A stretch of DNA of 64,000 nt from Patiria pectinifera (GCA_029964075.1 CM057150.1:1860001-1924000), one strand, 5' to 3'; counted from the stretch's first letter, positions 45,149-56,181 are shown. Numbers and translations: made by a program. Notes: generated by a model not told the origin, from the sequence alone.

Positions 45149-45947
45149 CAGTGGCGTAGCCACCGGGGAGGGGGCGTGGGGGCGGCGACCGCCCCCATGA
45201 AACCTTGTCCCCCCCCCCACTGAGATTTTGAGTTTCTAAAGAAATTATCATTGATCTACATGACGCATGGGCCCTATTATGTACTACAATGTATCTTTTG
45301 CTTAGAAAATATTGGTTAAAGTGGTCAGAAATTGCCTCAGATAGCACCACAGAACATTTAGAATCCAATTTTTTTCGGGGCCCTAAAGCGGGCCCCGAAC
45401 CCCAAGCCTTTAGCTCAGAATTTTGGTAGCTGATTCAATGACTCCAACCTCGAAAACAATGTTCACAAAATTTTCTTATGCCTTTAGCTGAGAAAACCTC
45501 GACAATTATGTTTAAATTATTATCTTTTGTGCTAAGATAATTATTGGTTAAAGTGGTAAGAAATTGCCTCAGATCACACCACAGAACATCAAAAATCCAT
45601 TTTTTTTCTTCGGGGCCCTTAAGCGGGCCCCGAACCCCACGTTAATAGCTCAGAATACCGATAGCTGATTCAATGTCTCCAACCTCTAAAACGATGCTCA
45701 AATAATTATCTTTTGCCAAGAAAATATTAGTTAAAGCATGGAGGAAAGTCGTAAGAAATTGCTTCAAATCACACCACAGAACATCTAGAATAGCCGTAAG
45801 GGCTTCGCGCTTGCATCAGTTATGATCAAGGAATGCCCCCCCCCCACTTTGGAGAAGCGATTGACGCCCCTGCTTGACGCCCCCCCCCCCATGAAATGTT
45901 CCAGTTCCCGCAGTGCCCCCACTGAAAAAATCCTGGCTACGCCACTG
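45149..45947. mobile_element. hAT-like non-autonomous element, 8-bp target duplication
   Basis: It starts CAGTGGCGTAGCCA and ends TGGCTACGCCACTG, a 14-bp perfect inverted repeat. GCCGGCAC flanks it at 45141-45148 and 45948-45955. An 8-bp duplication with CAGTGG...CCACTG ends is typical of hAT. Inside are poly-C/G runs at both ends and about three diverged copies of a ~240-bp segment containing CACCACAGAACAT and CGGGGCCC...GGGCCCCGAACCCCA. No transposase. Confidence 0.88.
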
Positions 45948-45955
45948 GCCGGCAC

Positions 45956-46505
45956 AGACCGAGCGCCACCCAGACTTGTCCAAGTCTACGAGTCCATTCC
46001 ACTTTGGATTATACGCAGTAGTCCTTGTCTTATTAATCTCGAGGACCCAACACATTTCTCGGAATAGTACGGATTCGAAATTGGTCCCTTGGTCCGTATG
46101 GGTCTTTCTCGGCACTCCAAACCAACATGCAAATCCGATAACAAATCGAACGGCGACTGTCTCGGCTCTCGCATCCGGAAGTACATATGCCTCCGTCCAT
46201 TTTGTAGAGTACTCTCCTAATAAAAGGATCCATTGGTTCCCATCCTGTGTCTTGGGTATGGGGCCGACCTGATCCATTGTATCCCTGTCCGTGGTTCCTC
46301 TAACATTATATTGCTGCAAGGGAGCCCTTCGATTCTTAGGGGGCAGTTTCATTCTGGCACACAGGCTGCACTGGCGCAGGCACATCCTTACGTCGGCACT
46401 CATGCCTGACCAGAAGTATCTTTGTTTTACACGGGCCATCGTCTTCTTCAGGCCAAGATGGCCACCAAGTTTTCCACCATGCAATTCTTTTATTAACTCC
46501 ACCGG
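45956..46505 (-). pseudogene. Gypsy-2 integrase, C-terminally truncated
   Basis: The minus-strand frame starts at 46502 (ELIKELHGGKLGGHLG). The H2C2 domain follows (H of LHGG, H of GHLG, then CLRQCSLCARM). The catalytic core then runs from MDQVGPIPKTQ through THTDQGTNFES (second Asp intact) to TRTTAYNPKWNGLV. The sequence ceases to be integrase-like just before the hAT-like element. It is the 3' end of a truncated Gypsy-2 copy. Confidence 0.85.
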
Positions 46506-46525
46506 AAGAAACTATCATCTCCAGA

Positions 46526-47245
46526 CTACCAACGTTGATGCAACACTTCATCTGTAACTGATATTTGATCCCAATGGGCCCAATACGTCTTACTAGTCGG
46601 CGATAAGTAAGCTTTGTTCGCCCAGGGAGGGCGCTCATTCCCCTTGCTTTTGACGACTAGCAACCACTTCATTGAGTCATCTGCCATCTGGGCATCTCTA
46701 AGATCTGAGGTGCTTAGCGAAGGTTTCAAGACGGCAACCCTCACTACTGCCTCATTACTATAACTTGGCATGTTCGACTGTTCTCCTTGAACACCATTGT
46801 CATCATTACCTTCACTACCACAATGACTATACTGTTTACATGGCTGCGTAGATAATCCATCAGCATTCCCATGCTTTAAACCAGGGCGGTGCTGAATCGT
46901 GACGTCCTATTCTGAAACAACCTCTAGCCAACGAGCGAGTTGGCCTTCCGGGTCTTTCATGTTTGTCAACCATTTTAAGGAAGAATGGTCTATCCTTACT
47001 AGTATCTTCTGACCGTGTAAGTACTGGTGGAAGTATTTCAGATAGGTAACCACTGCAAGCAACTCCTTCCGGGTGACGCAGAAATTCCTTTCGGGCTTAC
47101 TTAACTTCCGGCTTGCATAGGCAACAACCTTTTTAACACTGACATGAACCTGAAACACAACTGCTTCTATGCCCTCTGAACTTGCATCCGTGTCAAGGAT
47201 GAAAGCTTGGTCTGACAATGGGTATGCTAAAATTTGAGCGATCAT
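46526..47245 (-). pseudogene. Gypsy-2 RNase H and linker
   Basis: From 47245 leftward: AYPLSDQAFILDTDASSEGI (RNase H first Asp), VAYASRKLSKPERNFCVTRK, ELLAVVTYLKYF, IRIDHSSLKWL-type text and WLEVVSE. A stop interrupts the region near 46906. The rest, to 46526, is the linker before integrase. Confidence 0.85.
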
Positions 47246-48150
47246 TAACTCTTACTTAAGTTTGATGAACGCCTCCTTACAAGACTCATCCCAAGTGAAC
47301 TCTTTCGATTTTGATATTAAGGCATTCAAGGGGGCTAGCGATGCTTGCAAAGCCCTGTATGAATTGTATGTAGTACGAAGCGAGGCCAAGGAAGCTCCTC
47401 ATTTCTTTAACGTTCTTCGGGATTGCCCAATCAGCAACTGATTTGATTTTGGATGGATCCGCTGCAACGCCCTCTGTTGACACAATGTGGCCCAAGTAAG
47501 TTACTGACTTTTGAAACAGGTTTCACTTACACAAACTCTTTCGATTTTGATATTAAGGCATTCAAGGGGGCTAGCGATGCTTGCAAAGCCCTGTATGAAT
47601 TGTATGTAGTACGAAGCGAGGCCAAGGAAGCTCCTCATTTCTTTAACGTTCTTCGGGATTGCCCAATCAGCAACTGATTTGATTTTGGATGGATCCGCTG
47701 CAACGCCCTCTGTTGACACAATGTGGCCCAAGTAAGTTACTGACTTTTGAAACAGGTTTCACTTACTGGGCTTTAGCTTAAGCCCAGAAATTCTCAGACG
47801 TTCGAACACCTTGCGCAGGCGTTCTAACTCTTCTTCAACTGTTTTCCCGAAGACGATGACATCATCTTGATAAACCAGTAACATCTCCCACAGCAGCCCT
47901 GCCAATACCTTCTCCATAAGGCGTTCAAACGTGGCGGGCGCGTTCGCCAAGCCGAATGGCATTGCTTTCCAACGGTACAACCCGTTGCGCGCAACGAAAG
48001 TTGACTTCTGCTGAGCGTCTTTATCAAGGCCTACTTACAATTACCCGGATGCGAGATCAAGGGTTGAGAACCACTGAGCGCCCTCAAGCGTGTCGAGCGT
48101 CTCATCAATCCTGGGAACAGGATAGGCGTCCTTGATTGTTACTGCATTCA
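47246..48150 (-). pseudogene. Gypsy-2 reverse transcriptase with internal tandem duplication
   Basis: Read leftward: [14 protein letters not shown] start near 48140, MPFGLANAPATFERLMEKVL, and the catalytic VYQDDVIVFG with Gln in place of the common Leu. Then comes YLGHIVSTEGVAADPSKI-type text, which occurs twice because 236 bp are duplicated (about 47295-47530 and 47531-47766). The duplication is not a multiple of three, so it shifts the frame. Confidence 0.85.
47295..47766. repeat. 236-bp tandem duplication in Gypsy-2 RT
   Basis: The segment beginning AACTCTTTCGATTTTG occurs at about 47299 and 47535, and both copies end GGTTTCACTTAC. No difference was seen by eye. Confidence 0.92.
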
Positions 48151-49175
48151 AACGTCTATAATCAAGGCATAGACGTTTCGAGCCGTCTTTCTTTTTACCA
48201 ACACTACATTAGCCGCCCATGGGCTCTCCGAAGGCTCTATCAAGCCACGCTTCTTCAAGTCTTCTACCTGTCGATTTATCTTCTGCTGGTTACTGATTGG
48301 GTGTTTCCGTGGTCTCTGCTTTACTGGTCTAGCGCCACCAAAGTTGATGCTGTCTTTATCTTGATCAGTTCGCCCTATTTCATCACCCCGCAAAAACACA
48401 TCTTGAAACTCAATCAGGCATTTACTAAACTTGTCATAGTCCTTGGGACTCAAAGTCCCTTTGCTTCTCTTGAATAGATCACCAAGATGACTGGGAAGCG
48501 ACTGTACCATCGCCCCAGTCTTATCACCACGAGAGGGCGGTGTTTCCACTTCAACAGAGGAATCCGTTGCAGCCACGGTTCCTGCCCGAAGGACCCGTTT
48601 ATCTCTATTTGGGTTCAGTACCCGAATGGGCACAATGTTATCCGACACCTCATTTACAGACTTAGCCATGACCAATCCCTTTTCACCAAGTCGTCCACCA
48701 GCCTCGGCCTCGACTGGCTCCATAATCAGTGGTCCTATTAGGCCATCACAACGGCCGACAACCGTTCCCACAACAATGCTTTCATGGCCCGCCGGTATCT
48801 CTTTAGTTTCTGCTACGACTACTAGGCCTACAAATGGCTCACCAGCAATGCTCTTGCACTTGATCCTTTCCCCATTAAGATATAGTTCCAGTTTGCGAAA
48901 GTCCAGACTGCCTTCTGCTGTCATTAACCAATCCATCCCCAACATCGCTGGAAGACTAATATCAGCGAATACCGCCTTTACCTGTCTTCCCAATCTGTAA
49001 ATCTACCCAAGCAGATCCATAGACTTCTAGTGGACTTCCGTTTACCTGTCTCACTTTATAAAAAAATGTCCAACACGGGCCGCTGTTCCCTTGGCAACTG
49101 GTAAAACACAGTCGTGTTAACCAATGTGTCCGTAGCTCCGGTATCAATCAGTAACCTGAATTTGGTAGACCTGAT
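48148..49175 (-). pseudogene. Gypsy-2 protease and pol N-terminal region
   Basis: The protease active site LLIDTGATDTLV lies at about 49125-49155, a frame apart from the next 281-codon stretch (48993-48148). That stretch contains LPAMLGMDWLM (the usual protease C-terminal motif), a connector and the entry to reverse transcriptase (HPISNQQKINRQVEDLKKRG then [13 protein letters not shown]). A stop or frame change near 48995 breaks the chain. Confidence 0.85.
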
Positions 49176-50012
49176 TGACCCATCTATAAATAATCCATGG
49201 CATGGTCCAATCACAGGCCTTAAAACAGGTGGATCCCGTGGTCACTCTCTGCCTTTCTTTCTAGTGGTCTGGTTCCTGTTTCGGTGGTCTTGTACATTGC
49301 TTAGCATTTCCGCGGACCCTCCGGTCGGCTGGTTCCCGTTTCCCTGGTAGCGGGTATATGTACGTTCGGGTTGTGTACATTCCCAGGCAATATGACCAAG
49401 TGAACCGCAGTTATGGCAGTTCAATTCGGACTTGGGCGGCCTCCTTATAGGCGGTAAACCACCCGTCGCAGGAGCTGCCTGCGCATGCGCCATTGGTTGA
49501 AACAACACTCTACCAGTCAATTGATCTAACTGCTTAGTCATATTGTTTACAAACTTCGCCTGAAAGTTAACAGCGTGCTCGATAGACTGGACCCTTGCCT
49601 CCACCTGTCGGTCTGAACCTCTTACTAAACTAGGGTTTTTTTCTTCAAGCCTTCTCAGTGCTTCTACTTTGTGAAAACTGTCTGTCTCAAGAGCGGCTTG
49701 CAATGCCTCAAACAAGTTTTTCGGCCTATCTCGGAAGATACCTTCCGCAGCCTGCTGATCAGAAGCAGCATCTAGAAAGTGATTCTTCTTCAACCGATTT
49801 TTTGCCTCCTCGGGAGTCTCCGGATATGCCTTAACAGCCAATTCATGTATCGGCTTTTGTCAGCGATGACGTAATTTAACTAGAAAATTCTCAGCCTGCT
49901 GACCAGGCCATAACCTCCTTGCCAAGAGTTTAACTAACTCCTTATTATTCTGCTTTCTTCCTTCGTAAGCACCTTCTCCAAGGATTCGGACGGCATCTCC
50001 TTGAAGACTTGT
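49176..50012 (-). pseudogene. gag: Gypsy-2 gag, N-terminally truncated
   Basis: The Gag frame runs from the junction near 50012. It holds NKELVKLLARRLWPGQQAEN, a stop near 49860, DAASDQQAAEGIFRDRPKNL, a coiled stretch, and a CCHC knuckle CHNCGSLGHIAWEC at about 49380-49425. The first part of Gag and the 5' LTR are missing because the element stops at the junction with Gypsy-3. Confidence 0.82.
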
Positions 50013-51058
50013 AGCTAAAATTGCGCAGCCACTGCATCAGTTGACCAAAAAGGGAAGAGATTTCAACTGGACAGCCGAATGCCAGGAATCGTTTGATGAG
50101 CTTAAGGAACGACTCACAAGATCTCCCATCCTCACATACCTTCAGTCAGACAGTGAGCTCATTTTGGACACGGACGCGAGCGCCTTCCGAATCGGAGGAG
50201 TGCTATCACAGAAATTGGATGAGAGGGAGCACGTTATTGCCTACGCCACTAAGGTCCTTAAGAAAGCCGAGATAAATTACTGCGTAACAAGGCGGGAACT
50301 GCTTGCGGTGGTCACTTTTGTGAGATATTTCCGGCCATATATGTATGAACGACGGCTAACCATTAGGACGGACTATGGCGCACTAAGGTGGCTGACAAAT
50401 TTCCGGGACCCCTCGGGTCAGGTCGCGAGGTGGTTGCAGGTCTTAGGAGAAAACGACTTTGAAATTGTGCACCGTGCGGGAAGATCCCATCAGAACGCAG
50501 ACAGCTTGTCTCGGAGGCCGTGTTCACAATGTGGCAGAGATAATCATACGGAGGACCAGGATCCCGAGGATCCATCCAAGGAAACCAAGGGACACGAAGC
50601 ATATTCGTGCGCAGTCGGCTTAGTACCGAAGACAACATGGAAGGACTGGAGGGCTGCTGAGCTCAAGGACGAGTGGATGCGTTGGATCATGATGTACAAG
50701 GAGGTAGGAGAACCTCGCCCAGAGTGGGAAGTGGTAACAGCAGAGTCCGGTTGTCCCACCCGAGTTACGCCGGGAAATCCTGCAGGAGCTTCACTCAGGG
50801 ATAACCAGTGGACACCTTGGCTGTAAGAGGACAAGGGCAAAGGTGCGGGTGAAATTCTTTTGGCCAGAACTGGCAGCAGATACCAGATCCATTATCAGAC
50901 AATGTGATCTTTGTAGGAAGTCTCAGAGTAAGAAGAGGAGGACACTCTTGCAACAACATATAGAGGTAACACCTATGGAACGTGTGGCTATGGACATTGT
51001 TGGACCATTTTCAGTAACACAGAATGGCAACCGCTACAAACTTGTCATAGGAGACTAC
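50013..51058 (+). pseudogene. Gypsy-3 pol: RT end, RNase H, integrase N-terminal half
   Basis: It starts abruptly within the RT-RNase H connection (AKIAQPLHQLTKKGRDFNW). RNase H contains LILDTDASAFRIGGVLSQ, ATKVLKKAEINYCVTRREL, and HRAGRSHQNADSLSRRPC. A frame change lies near 50760-50830. The integrase H2C2 region (VRVKFFWPELAADTRS, CDLCRK) and the core start (ERVAMDIVGPFSVTQNG) follow. The chain stops at 51058, where the TG...CA element is inserted, and resumes at 60655. All upstream parts (gag, protease, RT fingers) are absent. Confidence 0.9.
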
Positions 51059-51512
51059 TGTGGCGGAACCGGGGGGTTAGCGGAACCCAGGGGGACTGAT
51101 CTTGTTTATCCCAGGACTCCAACCCACACCTAATTTCTCACAAAAATATTTATTAGCCTAATGAACGGGTGAGCGGCTACCCATACGAAAGTGAGGGACA
51201 ATTAACGAACGGTGGACTAAGCCTAGGGGCTGTTCGTTTGGTGGAAATATACCACCGTTTTGTGACTGAGTAATTAAATGAATGGAACTAGAGCAACACA
51301 AGTAGCGACAGTAGGCCTCAAGGTGGATCAGGTAACCCTCACGGCAGACCTAGGTAACCCTCACGGCAGACCTAGGTAACCCTCAGCGAGCCTGCTAACC
51401 CTCGCAGTGATCCTGGTAACCCTCACGATGAACCTGAGTAACCCTCGCAGTGATCCTGGTAACCCTCACGATGAACCTGAGTAACCCTCGCAGTGATCCT
51501 GGTAACGCTCAC
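51059..51512. mobile_element. left part of a 1.64-kb TG...CA element inside Gypsy-3
   Basis: Starts TGTGGCGGAACCGGGGG at 51059; the other end is at 60654 (CACCCTGTTTCGCCGCA). The termini form an imperfect 17-bp inverted repeat (13 matches). CTAC flanks the whole (51055-51058 and 60655-60658). Without BEL the element is 1637 bp and non-coding, so it is a solo LTR or a non-autonomous DNA element. It is split by the BEL/Pao element. Confidence 0.65.
51320..51510. repeat. GGTAACCCTCAC-type minisatellite
   Basis: Units of about 20-23 bp of the type GGTAACCCTCACGGCAGACCTA, varying to GTAACCCTCGCAGTGATCCTG and GTAACCCTCACGATGAACCTGA. More scattered TAACCCTCA words lie on the far side of BEL (59485-60005). 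Confidence 0.85.
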
Positions 51513-52292
51513 TGTCGCTGTATCTCAGATCGCAAGTAACTTGTAGACTCACAGTACATGTATTTCACTGAAGTTTCATTAAATTTTAGGTGCTCCTTTA
51601 ATCCTCCATGTTATAACTCACTCCTTGTTATAATTCACTCCATGTTATAACTCACTCCATGTTATAACTCACTCCGTGAAAACTATATTGAAAAACACAA
51701 AAGGAACCGCAGTTAAGTACATGAAAAAACCCTAATGAGAAACCCTAGTTTAAACCAGTCACATTATCAGGCTGACCTTAACTTACATGTACAGTACACT
51801 TGTAAACACACATGTGGTATGGCAGATTAACGTGAACAATATGAATGAACATGTGTCAGCGATGAATTGCAACATGTATCCTGTCCTTAGACAATCACAG
51901 AATTTATTGAAAGAAATTAGTCAAATAATTCTTGATCAGCACTTGAATAATTAATCAATTGAACTTGTAAACCTATGGAATCACATGTGTACATGTACAT
52001 CGCTACAATAAACATTGGGCAGGATCTATAATGCATATACGATTATTGTGTTTAAGTTTCATTTCTTATAGCAAAGTTTGGCCTTACAATGAATTGAAAC
52101 TATCTTATATTTTTATTAAACATTTAAACAATCATAAAAGGTACAATTTATATTACCTCCATGCCTCTGTGTCTTCAAATTTGACTGAATTTAATGACTG
52201 TAATTTCTGAGACACAACGCGTGATGAACTTATGTGTTGTGAAACTTCTGGTCGCTTGAGGGTGCTATAACGAAGTACCGTCATCAGTTACA
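51513..52292 (-). repeat. BEL 3' LTR
   Basis: Starts TGTCGCTGTATCTCAG and ends GTCATCAGTTACA on the plus strand. On the minus strand it carries AATAAA (within TTTAATAAAAATATAAG), a possible polyadenylation signal. Confidence 0.93.
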
Positions 52293-52308
52293 TGGCTCCC
52301 CTAAATTA
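52293..52308 (-). other. BEL polypurine tract candidate
   Basis: Minus-strand TTTAGGGGAGCCA directly before the 3' LTR start. Confidence 0.5.
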
Positions 52309-52887
52309 GGACACTAATTTACCTCAAGTACAGCAAATAACAATTTCGGCCAACCTTACACATTATGGTAGTCTCAAGTCTGAAATCTTAACTGGGAACA
52401 GAGGCATTCCTAATGCAGAAATATAACTTGGAGTAAACAAACACATGTAAAGTCGAACAACATTAACAATGAAAAGTACATAAATTCAAAATGCATAATT
52501 CCAAACATCAAAAAGGGGGGAATTTAAAATCAAATCACTTAGTGTCTACTATATTGTACACAACTGCTGCGGGCACTCAGGTATTGAATTTTGCCCTGTC
52601 TAAGTGTAGATCAACAAACTCCTAACAACTTTTAACAGATAATCAATGCTGAATTCCAAAGAATCATGTTTTCAACTTGAATCATCTGAACAATAAAATT
52701 TCACACAATTCTCGAGTTAACACAGTTTCAAACATCATCAAATTGGGTCAATTATCGGTTTCAAATCACCAATTGAATCTAATGTCTTGAATTTAACAGT
52801 CATGGCTCATCCGGTGGGGATTTCCTCAGTCTCCTGAATGGACATACCTTAGTCTCTTTAAGGCTCTGCTGGGAGAATAAGAACCAG
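52309..52887. other. BEL 3' untranslated region
   Basis: AT-rich and non-coding between the pol stop and the polypurine tract. No env-like ORF is present. Confidence 0.5.
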
Positions 52888-55800
52888 TTAGTGGATTTGG
52901 CGCTCCAGAAATCTGGGAGGCTTGATGCGCTTCCCTTGGTTGTCTATCTGCATGTCACCCATTGCCAGTTTCACCTTACGGACGTGCCTGTCATCAGACG
53001 GGTAGACTTCTTCGATCCGTGCCAGTGACCAATGATTCCGTGGGGTGTCCTCATCCTTCACGATCACAACATCTCCGACGCTGGCCTCTCTCTGGGGTTG
53101 GGTCCACTTTTGGCGAGCTTGCAGACTCTGCAGAAACTCTCTCCTCCAACGCGTCCAGAACTCATTGATGAGATGTTGCACCCTCCTCCATCGCTTTGTC
53201 GAATACAAGTCCTCTCGCTGGAAGTTTCCTGGAGGGGGAAGAAGAACTTTTGATTTCATGGTTAGTAAGTGATTGGGGGTCAAGGGTTCTGGACTGGTGG
53301 GGTCGCTCAAGGGATCAACTGTCAATGGTCTGCTGTTGATGATAGCTGTTGCCTCATACAGGAACGTACGCAGAGACTCATCATCGAGCTGAAGGCCAGA
53401 CTGATGCATCAAGGTTTGTAGGATGCTGCGGGTGGACCGAATGAGTCGTTCCCATGCCCAGCCCATATGGCTTGCAGAAGGAACATTGAAGTTGAACTGC
53501 ACGTAGTCGCATCCATCTCTCAACAGGAATTCTCTAACCTTCTGGTGATCAACCTTGGCCCAAGCTTTCTCAAACTCACTTTCTGCTCCAATGAAATTTG
53601 TTCCTCTGTGCGATCGAAGTTGGCGTACTGGACCACGCAAAGCCAGAAACCTTCGGAGGCCATTGATGAAGGCGTCAGTACTCAATGAACCCAAAGTCTC
53701 AATGTGTACAGCTCTTGAGGCCATGCAAGTGAAAAAAAGGCTGTACCTTTTCATCTCCTTTCTACCCTCCTTGATCAGAAACGGCCCGAAACAGTCCATT
53801 CCACAATAAGTGAACGGTGGTGCTGGTGTGATCCTATCATTGGGCAGATCTGCCATCTTCTGTGTCTGTGCTGAGCTGCGAAGTCTGTGGCAGGTTATGC
53901 ACCCTCTGATAATCCTGGAGACTGCGCCATTACCTCCGATTACCCAAAAGCCGCTTGCTCTTAGCAAGTTGAGCGTCATCCCTCGTCCTTGGTGGGCAGT
54001 CTGCTGGTGATAATGGCTGATCACCAACTCCGTCAGATGATGCCTTAGGGGTAGAATCGCTGGGTGTGTGGTTTCAAAGGACTCGTCGGATCTTCTTATG
54101 CGGCCTCCCACTCTCAGCATTCCATCTTTGTCAAGAAAGGGATCCAAGCGTTGTAGACGGCTAGCCTTCTTCACACGGCGTCTAGCTTGTCTTTCGGTTT
54201 CACCATCATTTCTCAAGGATTCGAGGATAGAAATCTCATCAGCAAAGGACTCCTTCTGCAGTTGCTTTAATATCAGCAACTCGGCCTGATGCAGATCTTC
54301 AGCCGTGACTGTTTTTTCAACAGGTGGTACTGGGGCTGCATTTACAACTGGTGGACGATGCTTCACCACACAACGTCTCTTCAGGCGAGAGATGAAGCGC
54401 AGACAATTTGCGACTGCTCTTTTTGCATGGTACCAGGTGGAGAAGCGGTTCAAGCGGTCCAACTCGAAAACAGGTTGGTTTGTACTGGTCGCATGAGCTT
54501 GACTCTTCTTCACCTCTGGGTCGTCTTGTCTCACGTTGAAGCTCGACTGATCATCGCACCTTGGAATTTTCTCCCTCCAAAGCATTTCTGGTCCAGAAAG
54601 CCACAGTGATGTCTCAATGAGTTGGCTTACTGTCAAGCCCCGGGATGCTGCATCAGCCGGATTATCCTTGATGTCAACATGACACCATTGTGAAGGAGAG
54701 GAGACGTCCCTGATCAGCCTGATTCTGTTGGCGACGAAAACGTGGAAACGCTTTGAATCGTTGCCTATGTATCCCAAAACCAAACTACTATCTTTCCAAA
54801 AGAACTCCTCGTAGTTGAGATTAAGTTCCTTCCTCAGGAATGAGCTGACTCTGACGGAGACTACGGCGGCAGTCAATTCGAGGCGAGGTATTGTCACAGG
54901 CTTCAGTGGTGCAACTCTAGACTTCCCCATCACTAACGTGCAGTGTACTCTTCCCTCGGAATTGGTAAGTCTCAAGTAGGAACACTGGCCGTAACCGCAG
55001 GTGCTGGCATCCGAGAAGTGATGCAGCTGGGCCGTCTGTACCTCACCAAAGTCAGTAGGTTTGTAGCATCTCTTTATGGACGGTGACTGTAAATTTCCCA
55101 TGTAATTTCTCCACCTTTCCCATCTCGCCCTCAGCGCCTCTGTAAGTGGGTCGTCCCACCCGGCAGACTCTCTACACAGTTCCTGAAGGATTTCTTTGCC
55201 AACCAGCACGACAGGTGCTAGTAAGCCCAGTGGGTCGTAGACTGACATGACGGTGGATAGTATGCCTCTTCTGGTAAGGGGTTTGTCTAGAAGCGTGATC
55301 CTGAAGTTGAATGAGTCTGACTCGATGCACCATTGCACTCCCAGTGCTGTCTCCATCGGAAGATCGTCATGAAGGAGATTGACCTCTCTGATGCCCTTTG
55401 CTCGATCCTCAGCCGGTACGGAGTTGAGTACCTCCCTCGAATTTGAGACAAATTTGTGTAGATGGAGACCTCCCTGCTTACAAAGTTGTCTGGTTCCGGA
55501 CATCATGTCAATGGCTTCCTTCTCGGACTTGACAGACCTTAGCCCATCATCGACATAGAAGTCATGAAGTACAAAATCCGTCACTTCTCTGCGGAACTCT
55601 GACACATGATCTCTGGCTAGTTGCTTGAGTGCGAAGTTTGAACATCCGGGGGAAGACCCTGCCCCAAACAGATGTACCTTCATGCGGAATTCACCTGGCG
55701 GTTGATGATAGTTTCCCCTCGGCCACCAAAGGAACCTCAAGTAATCTCTATGGTTGTCAATGACCCTGAACTGGTGAAACATCTCCTTAACATCACACAT

Positions 55801-56181
55801 GAATGCGATCTTTTCTTGTCTGAATCTGCAAAGCACTCCTACCAGTTTATTTGTCAGATCTGGTCCTGTAAGCAGGTGAGAGTTGAGCGATTCGTCCTTG
55901 TACTGCGCACTACAGTCAAAAACAACTCTCAGCTTGTTAGGTTGCTGGACTCCATGATGTGGGATGTACCAAGCGGGACTATCACGGTAAACGATGTTGG
56001 GCACTTGCTCAGCATACCCGTCAGCAATGAGTGCGTCCATGAGCTTGGAATACTTCTGCTGGTACTCTCTATCTCGTTCAAATTTGCTTCTAAGGTATCC
56101 AAGTCTCTTGCATGAACTTGTTGTTTGGTAGGTTGGGTTCACCGTTCTTGAAAGGCAATGCTGTCTCATAGTCTGTCTCAT
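52888..56181 (-). CDS. pol: BEL/Pao pol: RT, RNase H, integrase (1097 aa open frame)
   Basis: Residues 1-100 hold the RT entry (SPAWYIPHHGVQQPNKLRVV, FDCSAQYKDESLN). The catalytic FYVDDGL follows near residue 210. Then come the Pao-type domain (GILSTVMSVYDPLGLLAPVV), RNase H (HHFSDASTCGYG, IPRLELTAAVVS) and an integrase zinc region (H...H then CITCHRLRS). The integrase core has CGMDCFGPF (first Asp) and ends SHMGWAWERLIRS (Glu), and a C-terminal WSLARIEEVYPSDDRHVRKV domain closes the chain. The second integrase Asp is replaced by His (RSHRGTNF where the family has RSDRGTNF), so integration should be blocked. The frame is otherwise open; the first residues follow a frameshift near 56110. Confidence 0.95.
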   Translation of the reverse strand: MRQTMRQHCLSRTVNPTYQTTSSCKRLGYLRSKFERDREYQQKYSKLMDALIADGYAEQVPNIVYRDSPAWYIPHHGVQQPNKLRVVFDCSAQYKDESLNSHLLTGPDLTNKLVGVLCRFRQEKIAFMCDVKEMFHQFRVIDNHRDYLRFLWWPRGNYHQPPGEFRMKVHLFGAGSSPGCSNFALKQLARDHVSEFRREVTDFVLHDFYVDDGLRSVKSEKEAIDMMSGTRQLCKQGGLHLHKFVSNSREVLNSVPAEDRAKGIREVNLLHDDLPMETALGVQWCIESDSFNFRITLLDKPLTRRGILSTVMSVYDPLGLLAPVVLVGKEILQELCRESAGWDDPLTEALRARWERWRNYMGNLQSPSIKRCYKPTDFGEVQTAQLHHFSDASTCGYGQCSYLRLTNSEGRVHCTLVMGKSRVAPLKPVTIPRLELTAAVVSVRVSSFLRKELNLNYEEFFWKDSSLVLGYIGNDSKRFHVFVANRIRLIRDVSSPSQWCHVDIKDNPADAASRGLTVSQLIETSLWLSGPEMLWREKIPRCDDQSSFNVRQDDPEVKKSQAHATSTNQPVFELDRLNRFSTWYHAKRAVANCLRFISRLKRRCVVKHRPPVVNAAPVPPVEKTVTAEDLHQAELLILKQLQKESFADEISILESLRNDGETERQARRRVKKASRLQRLDPFLDKDGMLRVGGRIRRSDESFETTHPAILPLRHHLTELVISHYHQQTAHQGRGMTLNLLRASGFWVIGGNGAVSRIIRGCITCHRLRSSAQTQKMADLPNDRITPAPPFTYCGMDCFGPFLIKEGRKEMKRYSLFFTCMASRAVHIETLGSLSTDAFINGLRRFLALRGPVRQLRSHRGTNFIGAESEFEKAWAKVDHQKVREFLLRDGCDYVQFNFNVPSASHMGWAWERLIRSTRSILQTLMHQSGLQLDDESLRTFLYEATAIINSRPLTVDPLSDPTSPEPLTPNHLLTMKSKVLLPPPGNFQREDLYSTKRWRRVQHLINEFWTRWRREFLQSLQARQKWTQPQREASVGDVVIVKDEDTPRNHWSLARIEEVYPSDDRHVRKVKLAMGDMQIDNQGKRIKPPRFLERQIH

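Noticed and set aside
45132..46067. ORFs with Gly/Pro-rich stretches around the hAT-like element
   Set aside because: They read through poly-C/G runs at the element termini.
51320..51510. Telomere-like TAACCC repeats
   Set aside because: The units are about 20 bp with only one TAACCC each and lie inside a mobile element; this is a minisatellite, not telomeric sequence.
54289..54609. Plus-strand ORFs opposite the BEL pol frame
   Set aside because: They are antisense shadows of the long minus-strand pol coding region.
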